A DNA stretch of 64,000 bases from Sphingomonadaceae bacterium (GCA_027533105.1 JAPZTW010000008.1:372001-436000), one strand, 5' to 3'. Shown: positions 9,373-18,578, counted from the first letter of the stretch. The notes: generated from the letters alone by a model not told the origin. Program-made: numbers and translations.

Positions 9373-10650
9373 CTATTTCCCGATGCAGAACCGCCCGAAC
9401 AAGGCGTCGAGCATATCCTCGGTGGTTGTCCGGCCCAACAGGCCATCGAAGGCGACCCGCGCCAGCCGCAGCGATTCGGCGACGAGCAGGGGGTTGCTCT
9501 CATCCTCGGCGGATTGCAGCGCCCGGGCAGCATCGCGCAGCAAATGGTGCTGGCGTTCGTTGAGCGCCGCCTCACCCGGCTTGGGCATGGCCTGACGCGC
9601 GGTGGCGACCAGGTCGGCGATGAGCTCGGCCATGCCGAGCCCGGACACCGCCGAGATCCGGTGGCGCGGATGGCGCTTGGCGGCAACGTTCGCCCGATCA
9701 CACTGCGCTGCTACCTCCCAGGCGCCAGACGGCCCCTCCCCTTCCGGGCCAAGCCACAGCACGAGGTCGGCGCGGTCAAGCGCTTCAAGCGCGCGTTCGA
9801 TGCCAATGGCCTCGACCACGTCATCGGTCGCATCATGCAGCCCGGCGGTATCGGCAAAGAGGAACGGCACACCGTCATAGGCAACCGGACGGGTCAGCAC
9901 ATCGCGCGTGGTTCCGGCAATGGGTGTGGCAATCGCCGCCTCATCCTGAACCAAGGTATTGAATAAAGTGCTTTTTCCGGCATTTGGTGGCCCGGCGATG
10001 ACCACCCGGAAGCCTTCGCGCAGCACTTCGGCCCGGGGCCGCGCCAGCCAGGTGGCAATCTCGGCGCGCAGGGCATCGATCCGGGTCAGGAAATCGGCCG
10101 GCAGGGTGGCCACGTCATCCTCGTCGGCGAAATCGAGCACGGCCTCGACCGCCGCCGACAGACCCAGCAGGCGCTCACGCCAATCCTCGACCGTACGCGA
10201 CAGGGCACCTCCTGCCATGGCCAGGGCGGTGCGGCGCTGCAGTTCGGTTTCGGCGGCAAGCAGATCGGCCAGACCCTCCGCTTCGGCAAGGTCGATCCGG
10301 CCATTGGCAAAGGCGCGGCGGGTGAACTCGCCTGGCTCGGCGGCGCGTAGCCCGGGTATCTCCGCCAGCGCGGCCGAGACGGCTGCCACCACCGCCCGCC
10401 CCCCATGGAGGTGCAGTTCGGCCGTATCCTCGCCGGTTGCCGTGCCCGGCCCCGGCAGCCACAGCACCAGCGCGCGATCAAGCACTTCACCCGCGCCATT
10501 GCACAGCGTGGCGGCCACCGCCCGGCGCTCTGGCGGGACCCGGCCAGCCAGCGCGGCCAGGGCCGCTCCGGCAGCCGGACCGCTGATCCGCACCACCGCG
10601 ATGGCGGCAGGCGGCGCACCGCTCGACAAGGCAAAGATCGTATCGGTCAT
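9373..10650 (-). CDS. mnmE: tRNA modification GTPase MnmE (TrmE)
   Basis: GTPase partner of MnmG in U34 modification. The 425-residue protein has the N-terminal folate-binding domain ([20 protein letters not shown]), a helical domain, and an inserted G domain with G1 GPPNAGKST (about 220), G2 GTTRD, and G3 DTAGLHD. It ends in the C-terminal FCIGK motif. The G4 position, normally NKxD, reads AQCD, so guanine recognition looks degenerate. The protein is about 25 residues shorter than the common 450, mostly within the G domain. It is the upstream gene of the mnmG-rsmG-parAB series, 44 bases before mnmG. Confidence 0.95.
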   Translation of the reverse strand: MTDTIFALSSGAPPAAIAVVRISGPAAGAALAALAGRVPPERRAVAATLCNGAGEVLDRALVLWLPGPGTATGEDTAELHLHGGRAVVAAVSAALAEIPGLRAAEPGEFTRRAFANGRIDLAEAEGLADLLAAETELQRRTALAMAGGALSRTVEDWRERLLGLSAAVEAVLDFADEDDVATLPADFLTRIDALRAEIATWLARPRAEVLREGFRVVIAGPPNAGKSTLFNTLVQDEAAIATPIAGTTRDVLTRPVAYDGVPFLFADTAGLHDATDDVVEAIGIERALEALDRADLVLWLGPEGEGPSGAWEVAAQCDRANVAAKRHPRHRISAVSGLGMAELIADLVATARQAMPKPGEAALNERQHHLLRDAARALQSAEDESNPLLVAESLRLARVAFDGLLGRTTTEDMLDALFGRFCIGK

Positions 10651-10683
10651 GGCAGGATCGGGATCAACCCCGGCGGCGGGCGC

Positions 10684-10941
10684 TCAGTCGTCGCTCTTCT
10701 TCTTGGCTCCAGCCGCGAAGGCCGCGCCATTCTCGACGAATTGCTGGAACAGCTTGAGGCCCATCTGCCCCATCGGCGCGATGTTCTTGGCGATGTCCTG
10801 GATCTGTTCGACATTGCCGGCACCCTTCATCGCCTTGGCAATCGCCTCGACATAGAACTGGTTGGCCTTGCCCACGTCGGGCAGACCGAGAAAGGTGCGT
10901 GCTTCCTCCGGCGTGCAGTCGATCTCGACATTGATCTTCAT
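10684..10941 (-). CDS. DUF6489-type small conserved protein
   Basis: An 85-residue protein, MKINVEIDCTPEEARTFLGL and onward, with helical sequence ending in a KKKSDD tail. It resembles the small DUF6489 proteins of sphingomonads, whose function is unknown. The start at 10941 is preferred over upstream in-frame ATGs because AAGGAG sits eight bases before it. No signal peptide or membrane segment. It lies 33 bases before mnmE on the same strand and may be co-transcribed with it. Confidence 0.8.
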   Translation of the reverse strand: MKINVEIDCTPEEARTFLGLPDVGKANQFYVEAIAKAMKGAGNVEQIQDIAKNIAPMGQMGLKLFQQFVENGAAFAAGAKKKSDD

Positions 10942-11072
10942 CTTGCTCTCCTTGGCACGACGGTTCCCGGTCACTGGCAAAGGAAGCTGGCACAGGGCCT
11001 TGGCAAAGTCCATCCGGGGGGCATATTGGGCCAAAGCCAATCCCTTCCCCCCAATCCACCCGGAGCAGCCCC

Positions 11073-11771
11073 ATGGCCACCAACACCGCGTTCCCAGCCC
11101 TCGATGGCAGTGCCACGATCCCCGCCTATGTCGCCCGCCCGGAAGGCACGGCGAAGGCCGCGATCATCGTCATTCCCGAGATCTTCGGCGTGAATCCCGG
11201 CATCCGCCAGAAGTGCGACAGCTGGGCCAAGGATGGCTACCTGGCGATCGCGCCCGATATCTTCTGGCGCTTCGCTCCGGGTGTCGAGCTTGATCCGGAT
11301 GTGCCCGACCAGCTGCAGGAAGCCTTCGGCTATTTCGGCCAGTATGATCCCGATCTGGGCGTGCAGGATATCGAGGCCGCGATCCACCACATTCGCGGCA
11401 CCGAGGGCGTCGGCAAGGTTGGCCTGGTCGGGTACTGCCTGGGCGGCCGGATGGCCTATATGGCGGCGGCGCGGACCGATATCGATGCCTCGGTCGGCTA
11501 TTACGGGGTGATGATCGACCAGATGCTAGGCGAGAGCCACGCCATTGCCAACCCGCTGATGCTGCACATCCCGACCGCCGATCACTTCGTTGGGCCGGAA
11601 GCCCAGGCGGCGATCCATGCCGGGCTGGACAGCCATCCCAAGGTCACGCTGCACGACTACGAAGGGCTCGATCACGGCTTCGCCGCCGAGATGGGCGATC
11701 GGCGCGACGAGGCGGGTGCCCAGCTGGCCGACAGCCGGACCCGCGCCTTCCTGGCCGCCAATCTAGCCTGA
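11073..11771 (+). CDS. Dienelactone hydrolase family protein
   Basis: Cytoplasmic alpha/beta hydrolase of 232 residues. The nucleophile is a cysteine in GLVGYCLGGRMAYM (about residue 122), which is the dienelactone-hydrolase version of the elbow. The Asp is probably in PTADHF and the His in EGLDHGFA (about 208). The substrate cannot be told; many relatives are broad carboxymethylenebutenolidase-like esterases. It is convergent with the hydroxylase gene and their last nine bases overlap. Confidence 0.92.
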   Translation: MATNTAFPALDGSATIPAYVARPEGTAKAAIIVIPEIFGVNPGIRQKCDSWAKDGYLAIAPDIFWRFAPGVELDPDVPDQLQEAFGYFGQYDPDLGVQDIEAAIHHIRGTEGVGKVGLVGYCLGGRMAYMAAARTDIDASVGYYGVMIDQMLGESHAIANPLMLHIPTADHFVGPEAQAAIHAGLDSHPKVTLHDYEGLDHGFAAEMGDRRDEAGAQLADSRTRAFLAANLA

Positions 11772-12905
11772 ACTGTAGGACCCGATCGCCTGGAAGAGCC
11801 GCGTGATCGCCACGCGGTCTTCCTGTGCGATCTCAGGCCGCCAGATCTCGAACAGCAGGACGACGCGGCGCTGCGGCCCGTCGTTCTTCGCCTCGTGCTC
11901 GATCGAATCGTCGAAGACCAGCGGCACGCCCGGTTCCCAGGTGCGCGTCTCGCTCCCCACCCGCAGCCAGCAATCGGGCGCGGTCAGGATCGGGATGTGG
12001 CAGATCAGCCGGGTGTTGAGCATGCCGCTGTGCGGCTTGATATGGGTTCCGGGCAGCAGGCTGGACCAGTGGGCATTGGGTGACCGGCCCGGGATGACTG
12101 GCAGCGGCGCATGTTCCAGCGCGGCCATGGTCGCCGGGCAGCGCGCGGCGTTTTCCGCCACCACCGCGCCATCGCGCCAGAAGTGGAAGGCCGACCAGTC
12201 CGCCTTGCCCAGCAGGTGATTGGCCGGGGCCGGGCGGTTTGGATCGTGGCGAACATAGGGATCGAACCCGGCATCGCCGCTCTCGATCACCGCCGCCAGT
12301 TCGGCCTGCATCTGCGGCACGCAGGCCAGCATGTCCTGCAGCCAGGGAAACTCGTCCACTTCCCAGAACCGCCGCTGCGGCAGGCCGGGGTAATAGAATA
12401 CCTTCGGCTCCTGCAGATAGAGCTGGCGCTGCCCGGTCAGCAGCTCCACCGCCTCGCGCATGGTCGGGCTGAGCGACCCGTCGAGGCTGCCCAGCAGGTG
12501 CGCGGTGAAGTCCTGCTCGGAACTGGCGAGATAGGCCTGCGCATGGGCCCGCAGCGGCGCCATGTCGGGCGGGCAGTGGCCATCGAAGGTGATCTGGGCC
12601 TCGGCCGCGCGATAGAACGAGGAGGCAGCCCGGGTGTCGCCCGCCTGCTCGCGCAGCCGGCCTTTCATCAGCAGGGCCGAAACATCGCGGATCGCCGCTT
12701 CGAGCTGCCGGTCGATCGCCGCCTCGGCCGCATCGCCCCGCCCCAGCACCAGTTCGGCCGTGGCCAGCTCCAGCCAGGGAAAGCCGGCCGGCGGGCCGCT
12801 AGCCACCAGTTCGCGCAGGATCGCCGCCGCGCGCGGCGCATCGCGCTGCGCCATGGCTTGGCGGGCCTCGGCCAGAGCAGACTGAAAAGTGCTTTCCATC
12901 ACCAT
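11763..12905 (-). CDS. Aspartyl/asparaginyl beta-hydroxylase domain protein with N-terminal TPR-like region
   Basis: About 380 residues. The first 150 or so are an alanine-rich helical repeat region (ALAEARQAMAQRDAPRAAAI, then MKGRLREQAGDTRAASSFY) like tetratricopeptide repeats. The C-terminal domain has the Fe(II)/2-oxoglutarate features of the Asp/Asn hydroxylase family: PGTHIKPHSGMLNTRLICHI, then WEPGVPLVFDDSIEHEAKN and the arginine in QRRVVLLFEIWRP. The substrate is unknown; a protein partner bound by the repeats is plausible. The start is chosen at 12905 (MVMESTF) because the longer frame only mirrors the gene on the other strand. Ribosome site weak; 12899 is an alternative. Confidence 0.87.
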   Translation of the reverse strand: MVMESTFQSALAEARQAMAQRDAPRAAAILRELVASGPPAGFPWLELATAELVLGRGDAAEAAIDRQLEAAIRDVSALLMKGRLREQAGDTRAASSFYRAAEAQITFDGHCPPDMAPLRAHAQAYLASSEQDFTAHLLGSLDGSLSPTMREAVELLTGQRQLYLQEPKVFYYPGLPQRRFWEVDEFPWLQDMLACVPQMQAELAAVIESGDAGFDPYVRHDPNRPAPANHLLGKADWSAFHFWRDGAVVAENAARCPATMAALEHAPLPVIPGRSPNAHWSSLLPGTHIKPHSGMLNTRLICHIPILTAPDCWLRVGSETRTWEPGVPLVFDDSIEHEAKNDGPQRRVVLLFEIWRPEIAQEDRVAITRLFQAIGSYSSG

Positions 12906-12980
12906 GGCATAGGGCAGGCTGGAACTTCTCCGCAAGGCGCGGCATGATCGGGCGTCATCAAGGGAAAAGGAACCACCACC

Positions 12981-13379
12981 ATGAGCACTCATCCCGGCGT
13001 GAAGGCCTGGCACGACTACATGGCGAGCGGCGCCGATGCCGATCTGCTGGGCGCGATGGTGGCCGATGATGCCGTGTTCCACTCGCCCGTGGTCCACTCG
13101 CCCCAGGCGGGCAAGGCCAAGGTCATGCTTTACCTGCTGAGCGCGGCCAAGGTGCTGGGCAATGACAGCTTCACCTATGTCCGCGAGATCGTCGAGGGCA
13201 ACGACGCCCTGCTCGAATTCACCTGCGAGATTGACGGCGTTCACGTCAACGGGATCGACCTGATCCGCTTTGACGACGCTGGAAAGATCATCGATTTCAA
13301 GGTGATGGTCCGCCCGGTCAAGGCGGTCAACAAGCTGTGGGAAATGATGGCCGCCCAGCTGCAGGCCGCCAGCACCTAA
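12981..13379 (+). CDS. Nuclear transport factor 2-like (SnoaL-type) protein
   Basis: A 132-residue single-domain protein with the cone-fold pattern: an N-terminal helix (HPGVKAWHDYMASGADAD), LGAMVADDAVFHSPVVHSP, and the later beta strands ALLEFTCEIDGVHVNGIDLI. Members are small enzymes or ligand-binding proteins; nothing here fixes the substrate. ATG 12981 follows AAAAGGAACC. Its stop overlaps the convergent ATPase gene by four bases. Confidence 0.83.
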   Translation: MSTHPGVKAWHDYMASGADADLLGAMVADDAVFHSPVVHSPQAGKAKVMLYLLSAAKVLGNDSFTYVREIVEGNDALLEFTCEIDGVHVNGIDLIRFDDAGKIIDFKVMVRPVKAVNKLWEMMAAQLQAAST

Positions 13380-13909
13380 AGCCGCGAGCGCAGCACGGCC
13401 AGCCGCTGTTCCACTCCGGCCAGCGGCAGGTCTTCCACCTGATAGCCATAGCGCCGCCAGGCCGCGGTCACAGCTTCATCGCTGGCCACGGCCTGCTGCC
13501 AGTCCTGGATCCGTTCGGGATCCTGCGCATAGATCGCGGCCCAGGCCGGCGCGCGCAGGATCGGGCCGTGATAGCGCAGGGTCCGGCAGGCCCGGTCCAC
13601 CGCCGCTGGCACCGGCAGGCCCGAAACGTCGAGAAAACCCACTACATCGGGAAAGCCGCGATCGTACACCACCGGGCCGGGGTGATCGGCAAAGCGGTGA
13701 TACTCGCGCGCATGGGCTTCGAGCATGGCATCGGCAAAGCCCAGCGGGTCATGCGCGCGCAAGTCCATACCGCCGGGCTGCTGCAAGAGCTGGCGCGCAA
13801 CCTCGGGCGAGGTGGTCAGCCCGGCTGCGGCAGCGGCATCGAGCAGGGTGGTCTTCCCCGCCCCCGGCGCGCCGGTCAGAACCGCGTGCCGGGGGAGAAG
13901 CAAGGCCAT
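13376..13909 (-). CDS. Small AAA-type ATPase (AAA_28-like)
   Basis: A 177-residue P-loop protein. Walker A is TGAPGAGKTTLLDAAAAAG at residues 12-30, and a possible Walker B/catalytic stretch is PVVYDRGFPDVVGF (about 80-93). Such proteins resemble small nucleotide or thymidylate-like kinases in fold; the substrate is unknown. It lies 13 bases downstream of rho on the same strand and convergent with the SnoaL-like gene. Confidence 0.8.
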   Translation of the reverse strand: MALLLPRHAVLTGAPGAGKTTLLDAAAAAGLTTSPEVARQLLQQPGGMDLRAHDPLGFADAMLEAHAREYHRFADHPGPVVYDRGFPDVVGFLDVSGLPVPAAVDRACRTLRYHGPILRAPAWAAIYAQDPERIQDWQQAVASDEAVTAAWRRYGYQVEDLPLAGVEQRLAVLRSRL

Positions 13910-13922
13910 CTAGCGCGCCAAC

Positions 13923-15179
13923 CTATTGATTCATAGTCGCGAAGAAGTCTTCGTTGGTCTTGGAATCCTTCATCTTGTCGAGGAGGAATTCCATCGCGTC
14001 GATCGTACCCATCTGCATCAGGATGCGGCGCAGGACCCACATCTTGCTGAGCTTGTCCTTGCCGACCAGCAGCTCTTCCTTGCGGGTGCCGCTCTTGCCG
14101 ACATCCAGCGCCGGGAAGATGCGCTTGTCCGCGACCTTGCGGTCGAGCACGATTTCCGAGTTACCGGTGCCCTTGAACTCTTCGAAGATCACTTCGTCCA
14201 TGCGGCTGCCGGTATCGATCAGGGCCGTGGCGATGATCGACAGCGAGCCGCCTTCCTCGATGTTGCGGGCCGCACCGAAGAAGCGCTTGGGCCGCTGCAG
14301 GGCGTTGGCGTCGACACCGCCGGTCAGCACCTTGCCCGACGAAGGAACAACGGTGTTGTAGGCGCGGCCAAGGCGCGTGATCGAATCGAGCAGGATCACC
14401 ACGTCGCGCTTGTGCTCGACCAGCCGCTTGGCCTTCTCGATCACCATTTCGGCGACCTGCACGTGGCGGGTGGCCGGCTCGTCAAAGGTCGAGGAAATCA
14501 CCTCGCCCTTCACCGAACGCTGCATGTCGGTCACTTCTTCCGGCCGTTCGTCGACCAGCAGGACCAGCAGGAACACCTCGGGGTGGTTGTCGGTAATCGC
14601 CTTGGCGATGTTCTGCAGCAGCACGGTCTTGCCAGTGCGCGGCGGGGCGACGATCAGCGCGCGCTGGCCCTTGCCCTGCGGGCTGATGATGTCGATCACC
14701 CGGGCCGACTTGTCCTTGACCGTCGGATCGACCGTATCGAGGTTCAGCCGCTCGTCCGGGTAAAGCGGGGTCAGGTTGTCGAAGTTGACGCGGTGGCGAA
14801 CCACATCGGGATCGTCATAGTTGACGCTGATCAGCTTGGTGATCGCGAAATAGCGTTCGCCATCCTTGGGCGCGCGGACTTCGCCTTCCACCGTATCGCC
14901 GGTGCGCAGGCCCCATTTGCGGACCTGGTTGGGCGAAACGTAGATATCGTCGGGCCCGGCGAGGTAATTCGCTTCCGGGCTGCGCAGGAAGCCGAAGCCA
15001 TCGGCCAGGACTTCGATCGTGCCCTGCCCGATGATTTCCTCGCCATCCTCGGCCAGTTCCTTGAGGATCGCGAACATCAGGTCCTGGCGGCGCATCGTCG
15101 ATGCGGCTTCAACCTCAAGCTCTTCGGCCATTTCGACCAGCTCGGCGGGGGTTTTTTTCTTGAGTTCTTTAAGGTGCAT
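13923..15179 (-). CDS. rho: Transcription termination factor Rho
   Basis: Hexameric RNA helicase that ends transcription. Starting at [20 protein letters not shown] gives 418 residues, matching Rho from other bacteria. The longer frame to 15272 adds a non-conserved leader. It has the N-terminal helix bundle, the RNA-binding cold-shock-like domain ([20 protein letters not shown]), Walker [19 protein letters not shown], and Walker [21 protein letters not shown]. It ends with the conserved [18 protein letters not shown]. The 170-base upstream gap could host the autogenous termination known for rho in other species, but no specific structure is evident. Confidence 0.97.
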   Translation of the reverse strand: MHLKELKKKTPAELVEMAEELEVEAASTMRRQDLMFAILKELAEDGEEIIGQGTIEVLADGFGFLRSPEANYLAGPDDIYVSPNQVRKWGLRTGDTVEGEVRAPKDGERYFAITKLISVNYDDPDVVRHRVNFDNLTPLYPDERLNLDTVDPTVKDKSARVIDIISPQGKGQRALIVAPPRTGKTVLLQNIAKAITDNHPEVFLLVLLVDERPEEVTDMQRSVKGEVISSTFDEPATRHVQVAEMVIEKAKRLVEHKRDVVILLDSITRLGRAYNTVVPSSGKVLTGGVDANALQRPKRFFGAARNIEEGGSLSIIATALIDTGSRMDEVIFEEFKGTGNSEIVLDRKVADKRIFPALDVGKSGTRKEELLVGKDKLSKMWVLRRILMQMGTIDAMEFLLDKMKDSKTNEDFFATMNQ

Positions 15180-15351
15180 TGTCGTGGTATTTCCGAAAGT
15201 TGCGCAAGCGCGCAAAGGCTGTGCTGGCCGGTCGATCGATGGGCTTGGAGAAAGCGGATCGGGGCGCGTCAATCAGGTCGGGCGCCCATGCCGGTCACAG
15301 GTCAGATAGGCCTTTGCCGCGGTGCGGTCAACGCTGCAACGACCGGTGCGC

Positions 15352-15810
15352 CTAGAACGGCTTGATCACCACCATGACCACGATCAGCACGGCGGCGAGG
15401 CCCGGCACCTCGTTCAGCAGCCGTAGCCGCTTGCCGGTAAAACGCATCCGCCCCTGGGCCAGATCGGCGGCATAACCAGCCATCCAGACATGATAGGCGG
15501 TCAGGATCAGCGCCAGTCCCAGCTTGGCGTGGAACCATGGCTGGGTGAAGGCGCCAATGCTCATGGCCAGGGCCAGCCCCAGCGCCCAGGTGACCACCAG
15601 CGAAGGCCAGAGGATGATCTTCAGCAGCCGGCGCTCGCGCTCGATCCACAGCGCGTGCTGCGGCCCGCTCGCGCCATCGCGCTCCAGCTCTTCCTGGTGA
15701 TAGACGAAGAAGCGCGGCAGCATGAACAGCCCCGCCATCCAGAATACCATGAACGTGATATGGCCCGCCTTGAGCCAGAGGTAGGTCATGCTGAGCACCC
15801 ACGATAGCAT
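15352..15810 (-). CDS. hemJ: Protoporphyrinogen IX oxidase HemJ
   Basis: Membrane protein of 152 residues catalysing the penultimate oxidation to protoporphyrin IX. It has four hydrophobic segments, with the HemJ features WLKAGHITFMVFWMAGLFML, PRFFVYH, and FHAKLGLALILTAYH. The conserved histidines and the lysine of HAK are present. It follows hemE by 12 bases on the same strand, so two haem-pathway steps are paired next to the origin. Confidence 0.93.
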   Translation of the reverse strand: MLSWVLSMTYLWLKAGHITFMVFWMAGLFMLPRFFVYHQEELERDGASGPQHALWIERERRLLKIILWPSLVVTWALGLALAMSIGAFTQPWFHAKLGLALILTAYHVWMAGYAADLAQGRMRFTGKRLRLLNEVPGLAAVLIVVMVVIKPF

Positions 15811-15822
15811 GGCGGCATCATA

Positions 15823-16848
15823 CTAGCGCTTCCACCCGCGCACCAGCGCCAGCAATTGCCCGACATGTTCGACCGGCGTGGTCTGGCCGATCCCGTGGCC
15901 CAGGTTGAACACGTGCGGCCGGTCGGCAAAGGCCTCGAGGATGTGCAGCGCCTGGCGGTCCAGCTCCTCGCCCCCGGCCAGCAGCAGCAGCGGATCGAGG
16001 TTGCCCTGCACCGGCATGCCCGCTGGCAGGGTCTTCGCCGCCCACAGCGGATCGATGGTTTCGTCGATTCCCACGGCATCGACCCCGGTCTCGCGCGCAT
16101 AGGCGGCGAGCTTTTCGCCCGCACCCTTGGGAAAACCGATTACCGGCACCTGCGGGAAACGCGCCTTCAATTGCCGGACGATTGCGGCATTGGGGGCGAT
16201 CACCCAGCGCTCGAATTCGGCCGGAGCGAGACTGCCCGACCAGCTGTCGAACAATTGCACGGCCTCGGCCCCGGCCTGGATCTGCCCGGCCAGGTATTCG
16301 ACCGTCACCGCGCCGATCGCGTCGATGATCGCCTGGAACCCGGCCCGGTCGCGATAGGCATAGGCGCGGGTATCGTGCTGGTCGCGGCTGCCCTCGCCGT
16401 TGACCATATAGGTCGCGACGGTCCACGGGCTGCCGGCAAAGCCCAGCATGGTCTTGTCGGCCGGCAGGGCGGCGCGGACCAGCTTCACGGTCTCGTAGAT
16501 CGGCTCCAGCCGCTCTGGCACCGCGCTGAGGCTGGACAGCGCCGTATCGAGCAGCCGCGGCGACAGGTGCGGGCCTTCGCCCACCAGGAACTCCAGGTCC
16601 TGGCCCATGGCATAGGGCACGATCAGGATGTCGGAAAACAGGATCGCGCCATCGAAACCGAAGCGGCGGATCGGCTGGAGCGTGATCTCGGCCGCGGCCT
16701 CGCTATCGTAGACCAGCGGCAGGAACCCGCCCTTGCTGGCCCGCAGTGCGCGATATTCGGGCAGGTAGCGCCCGGCCTGGCGCATCAGCCAGACGGGCCG
16801 CTCGGCCGTGTTTTCGCCAGTCAGGGTACGGAGCAGCAAACCGGGCAT
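15823..16848 (-). CDS. hemE: Uroporphyrinogen decarboxylase HemE
   Basis: Decarboxylates uroporphyrinogen III to coproporphyrinogen III. The 341-residue protein has the first family signature WLMRQAGRYLPEYR near residue 21 and the second GFAGSPWTVATYM near 134. The conserved aspartate is in AILFSDILIVPYAMGQDLEF. Its promoter must lie in the AT-rich end of the gap at 16849-17166, that is, inside the proposed origin, as at the Caulobacter origin. Confidence 0.97.
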   Translation of the reverse strand: MPGLLLRTLTGENTAERPVWLMRQAGRYLPEYRALRASKGGFLPLVYDSEAAAEITLQPIRRFGFDGAILFSDILIVPYAMGQDLEFLVGEGPHLSPRLLDTALSSLSAVPERLEPIYETVKLVRAALPADKTMLGFAGSPWTVATYMVNGEGSRDQHDTRAYAYRDRAGFQAIIDAIGAVTVEYLAGQIQAGAEAVQLFDSWSGSLAPAEFERWVIAPNAAIVRQLKARFPQVPVIGFPKGAGEKLAAYARETGVDAVGIDETIDPLWAAKTLPAGMPVQGNLDPLLLLAGGEELDRQALHILEAFADRPHVFNLGHGIGQTTPVEHVGQLLALVRGWKR

Positions 16849-17166
16849 TGCGCGATTCCAATCAAATACAAATTAGATTCTTAAAAGGATTCTAAAGCTG
16901 TTGGGCTGTGGATAGCGGGGATGGCCGCCCCTTGCCCGATTTGTCCCGGCCTGAACAGGGTAAAGCGCGGGTGCGACTCTGCGGCTGGGCTGGTCAAGCA
17001 GCACTTGTCCCCACTGTCCCCAGCCTGTGGGAATCGTTTTCCACCTGTCCACAAGAGTCCGTTTCGCGCGCCGGTAACGGGCAGCGAATTGCGGCCCGAA
17101 CTTGTCCCGGCCTTTCTCCCGTGGTTTATGCGGCATTCTGTCCACAGGGGTTCCCTGACCAGCACC
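16849..17166. other. oriC: Probable chromosomal replication origin (oriC) between hemE and the DUF299 gene
   Basis: A 318-base gap between divergent genes, in the same neighbourhood (hemE/RP001-type gene) that holds the origins of Caulobacter and Rickettsia. It has an AT-rich tract at 16859-16897 in otherwise GC-rich DNA, a DnaA-box-like TGTGGATAG at 16907, CTGTCCACA at 17045 and 17138, and a direct repeat TTGTCCCGGCCT at 16941 and 17102. It also has a CtrA-like TTAA-N7-CTAA at 16881 and six GANTC sites (16854, 16876, 16888, 16975, 17031, 17055). Flanking genes point away on both sides. Function is inferred from position and motifs. Confidence 0.8.
16881..16895. promoter_or_regulatory. CtrA-like binding site in the origin
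   Basis: TTAA, seven bases, CTAA: one mismatch from the CtrA consensus TTAA-N7-TTAA. It is inside the AT-rich tract, contains a GATTC methylation site within its spacer, and overlaps where the hemE promoter should be. Suggestive only. Confidence 0.45.
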
Positions 17167-17991
17167 ATGCCGCGCCTTCACCTCCACCTGCTTTCGGATT
17201 CGACCGGCGAAACGCTGGAGACAATCGCCAAGGCCGCGCTCGCCCAGTTCGAGGGGGCCGACGTCAGCCGCCATTTCTGGCCGATGGTCCGCTCGCTCCA
17301 GCACCTCGACCGGATCATGGGCGAGATCGCCAGTCATCCGGGGCTGGTCTTCTATACCCTGGCCAACCTGGAGATCCGCGACCGGCTGGAGGAACGTTGC
17401 CGGGCGCTGGGCCTGCCGACAGTGGCGGTGCTGGATTCCGCGGTTCAGGCGCTCAAGGCGGCGCTGGGCCAGCATCCCCACGCCCGGCCCGGCCGCCAGC
17501 ACGCGATGGATGAAGCCTATTTCGCCCGCGTCGATGCGATCCATTACACGATTGCCCATGACGATGGCGTGGCCTGGGAAGACTGGGAACAGGCCGACAT
17601 TGTCCTGGCCGGGGTATCGCGCAGCTCGAAGACGCCGACCAGCATCTACCTCGCCAATCGTGGGTACAAGGTGGCGAATATCCCGATCGTGGTGGAAAGC
17701 CCGCCCCCGCCCGCGCTGTTCGGGCTGCGCCATCCACTGGTCGTGGGCCTCACCACCGCGCCCGAACGGCTGGTTCAGGTCCGCCGCAACCGGCTGCTGT
17801 CGCTGAACCAGGTTCCCGAAACCGCCTATGTCGACCAGGAACGCGTGGCCAAGGAAGTGCAATATGCCCGCCGGATGTTTGCCGATAACGGCTGGCCGGT
17901 GATCGACGTGACCCGCCGCTCGATCGAGGAGACGGCCGCCGCCGTGATCAATTTCTACAACGAACGCCGCTCGGCGGAGCAGGCCGAATGA
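17167..17991 (+). CDS. Pyruvate, phosphate dikinase regulatory-type kinase/phosphorylase (DUF299)
   Basis: Bifunctional ADP-dependent kinase and phosphate-dependent phosphorylase that switches PEP synthase or pyruvate phosphate dikinase on and off. The start at 17167 gives [20 protein letters not shown] and 274 residues, typical for the family. The longer frame back to 16921 reads through the origin region and is not conserved-looking. The family P-loop is [20 protein letters not shown] (about 153-172). It is the first rightward gene from the origin, and its stop overlaps maf by four bases. Confidence 0.93.
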   Translation: MPRLHLHLLSDSTGETLETIAKAALAQFEGADVSRHFWPMVRSLQHLDRIMGEIASHPGLVFYTLANLEIRDRLEERCRALGLPTVAVLDSAVQALKAALGQHPHARPGRQHAMDEAYFARVDAIHYTIAHDDGVAWEDWEQADIVLAGVSRSSKTPTSIYLANRGYKVANIPIVVESPPPPALFGLRHPLVVGLTTAPERLVQVRRNRLLSLNQVPETAYVDQERVAKEVQYARRMFADNGWPVIDVTRRSIEETAAAVINFYNERRSAEQAE

Positions 17992-18578
17992 GCCTGCTGG
18001 TGCTCGCCTCGCAGAGCGGCTCGCGCCGGGCCATGCTCGAAGCCGCCGGGGTCGATTTCGCGGCCCGCCCGGCCGCAGTCGACGAGCGCGCGATCGAGGC
18101 GGAGATGGGCGGTGCGCCGCCGGCCGAAGTCGCGCTGGCACTGGCCCGGGCCAAGGCGCTCGCGGTCTCGCGCGAAGTGCCCGATGCCTGGGTGCTGGGG
18201 AGCGATTCGCTGGTCTCGGTCGAGGGGCGGCGGTTCGACAAGCCGGGCGGGCGGCACGAGGCGGCGCAGCACCTTGCCTTCTTCTCGGGCAAGGTGATGG
18301 AACTGCACAGCGCGGCGGCCCTGGCGCGTAACGGCCACACCTATTGGGACCATGCCGACTGCGCCCGGCTGCAGGTTCGCCACCTCAGCGAGGCCTTCAT
18401 CGAGAGCTACCTCGCCGCCGAATGGCCGGCCGTTGCCGCCTGCGTCGGGGTGTTCCGGATCGAGGCGCTGGGGGTGCAATTGTTCGAGGGCATTGAAGGC
18501 AGTCATTTCACCGTCCTTGGTATGCCCTTGCTACCCGTGCTGGGGGCCTTGCGTGCCCGTGGAGTGCTGGTGGCGTGA
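17988..18578 (+). CDS. maf: Maf-family nucleoside triphosphate pyrophosphatase
   Basis: House-cleaning pyrophosphatase that removes non-canonical or modified nucleotides. The 196-residue product begins [20 protein letters not shown], carrying the Maf SxSxRR motif. It also has [11 protein letters not shown], the catalytic region [20 protein letters not shown], and the C-terminal [19 protein letters not shown]. Overlaps of four bases on both sides couple it to the DUF299 gene and aroE. Confidence 0.94.
   Translation: MSLLVLASQSGSRRAMLEAAGVDFAARPAAVDERAIEAEMGGAPPAEVALALARAKALAVSREVPDAWVLGSDSLVSVEGRRFDKPGGRHEAAQHLAFFSGKVMELHSAAALARNGHTYWDHADCARLQVRHLSEAFIESYLAAEWPAVAACVGVFRIEALGVQLFEGIEGSHFTVLGMPLLPVLGALRARGVLVA

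Noticed and set aside
12906..13244. N-terminal extension of the Asp/Asn hydroxylase frame
   Set aside because: This part is antisense to the SnoaL-like gene, which has a good ribosome site. The hydroxylase is better started at 12905.
13926..15365. 479-codon frame antisense to rho
   Set aside because: Mirror of rho, which has all expected motifs.
16921..17166. Longer start for the DUF299 protein
   Set aside because: It would code through the proposed origin with unusual composition, whereas [12 protein letters not shown] at 17167 is the family start.
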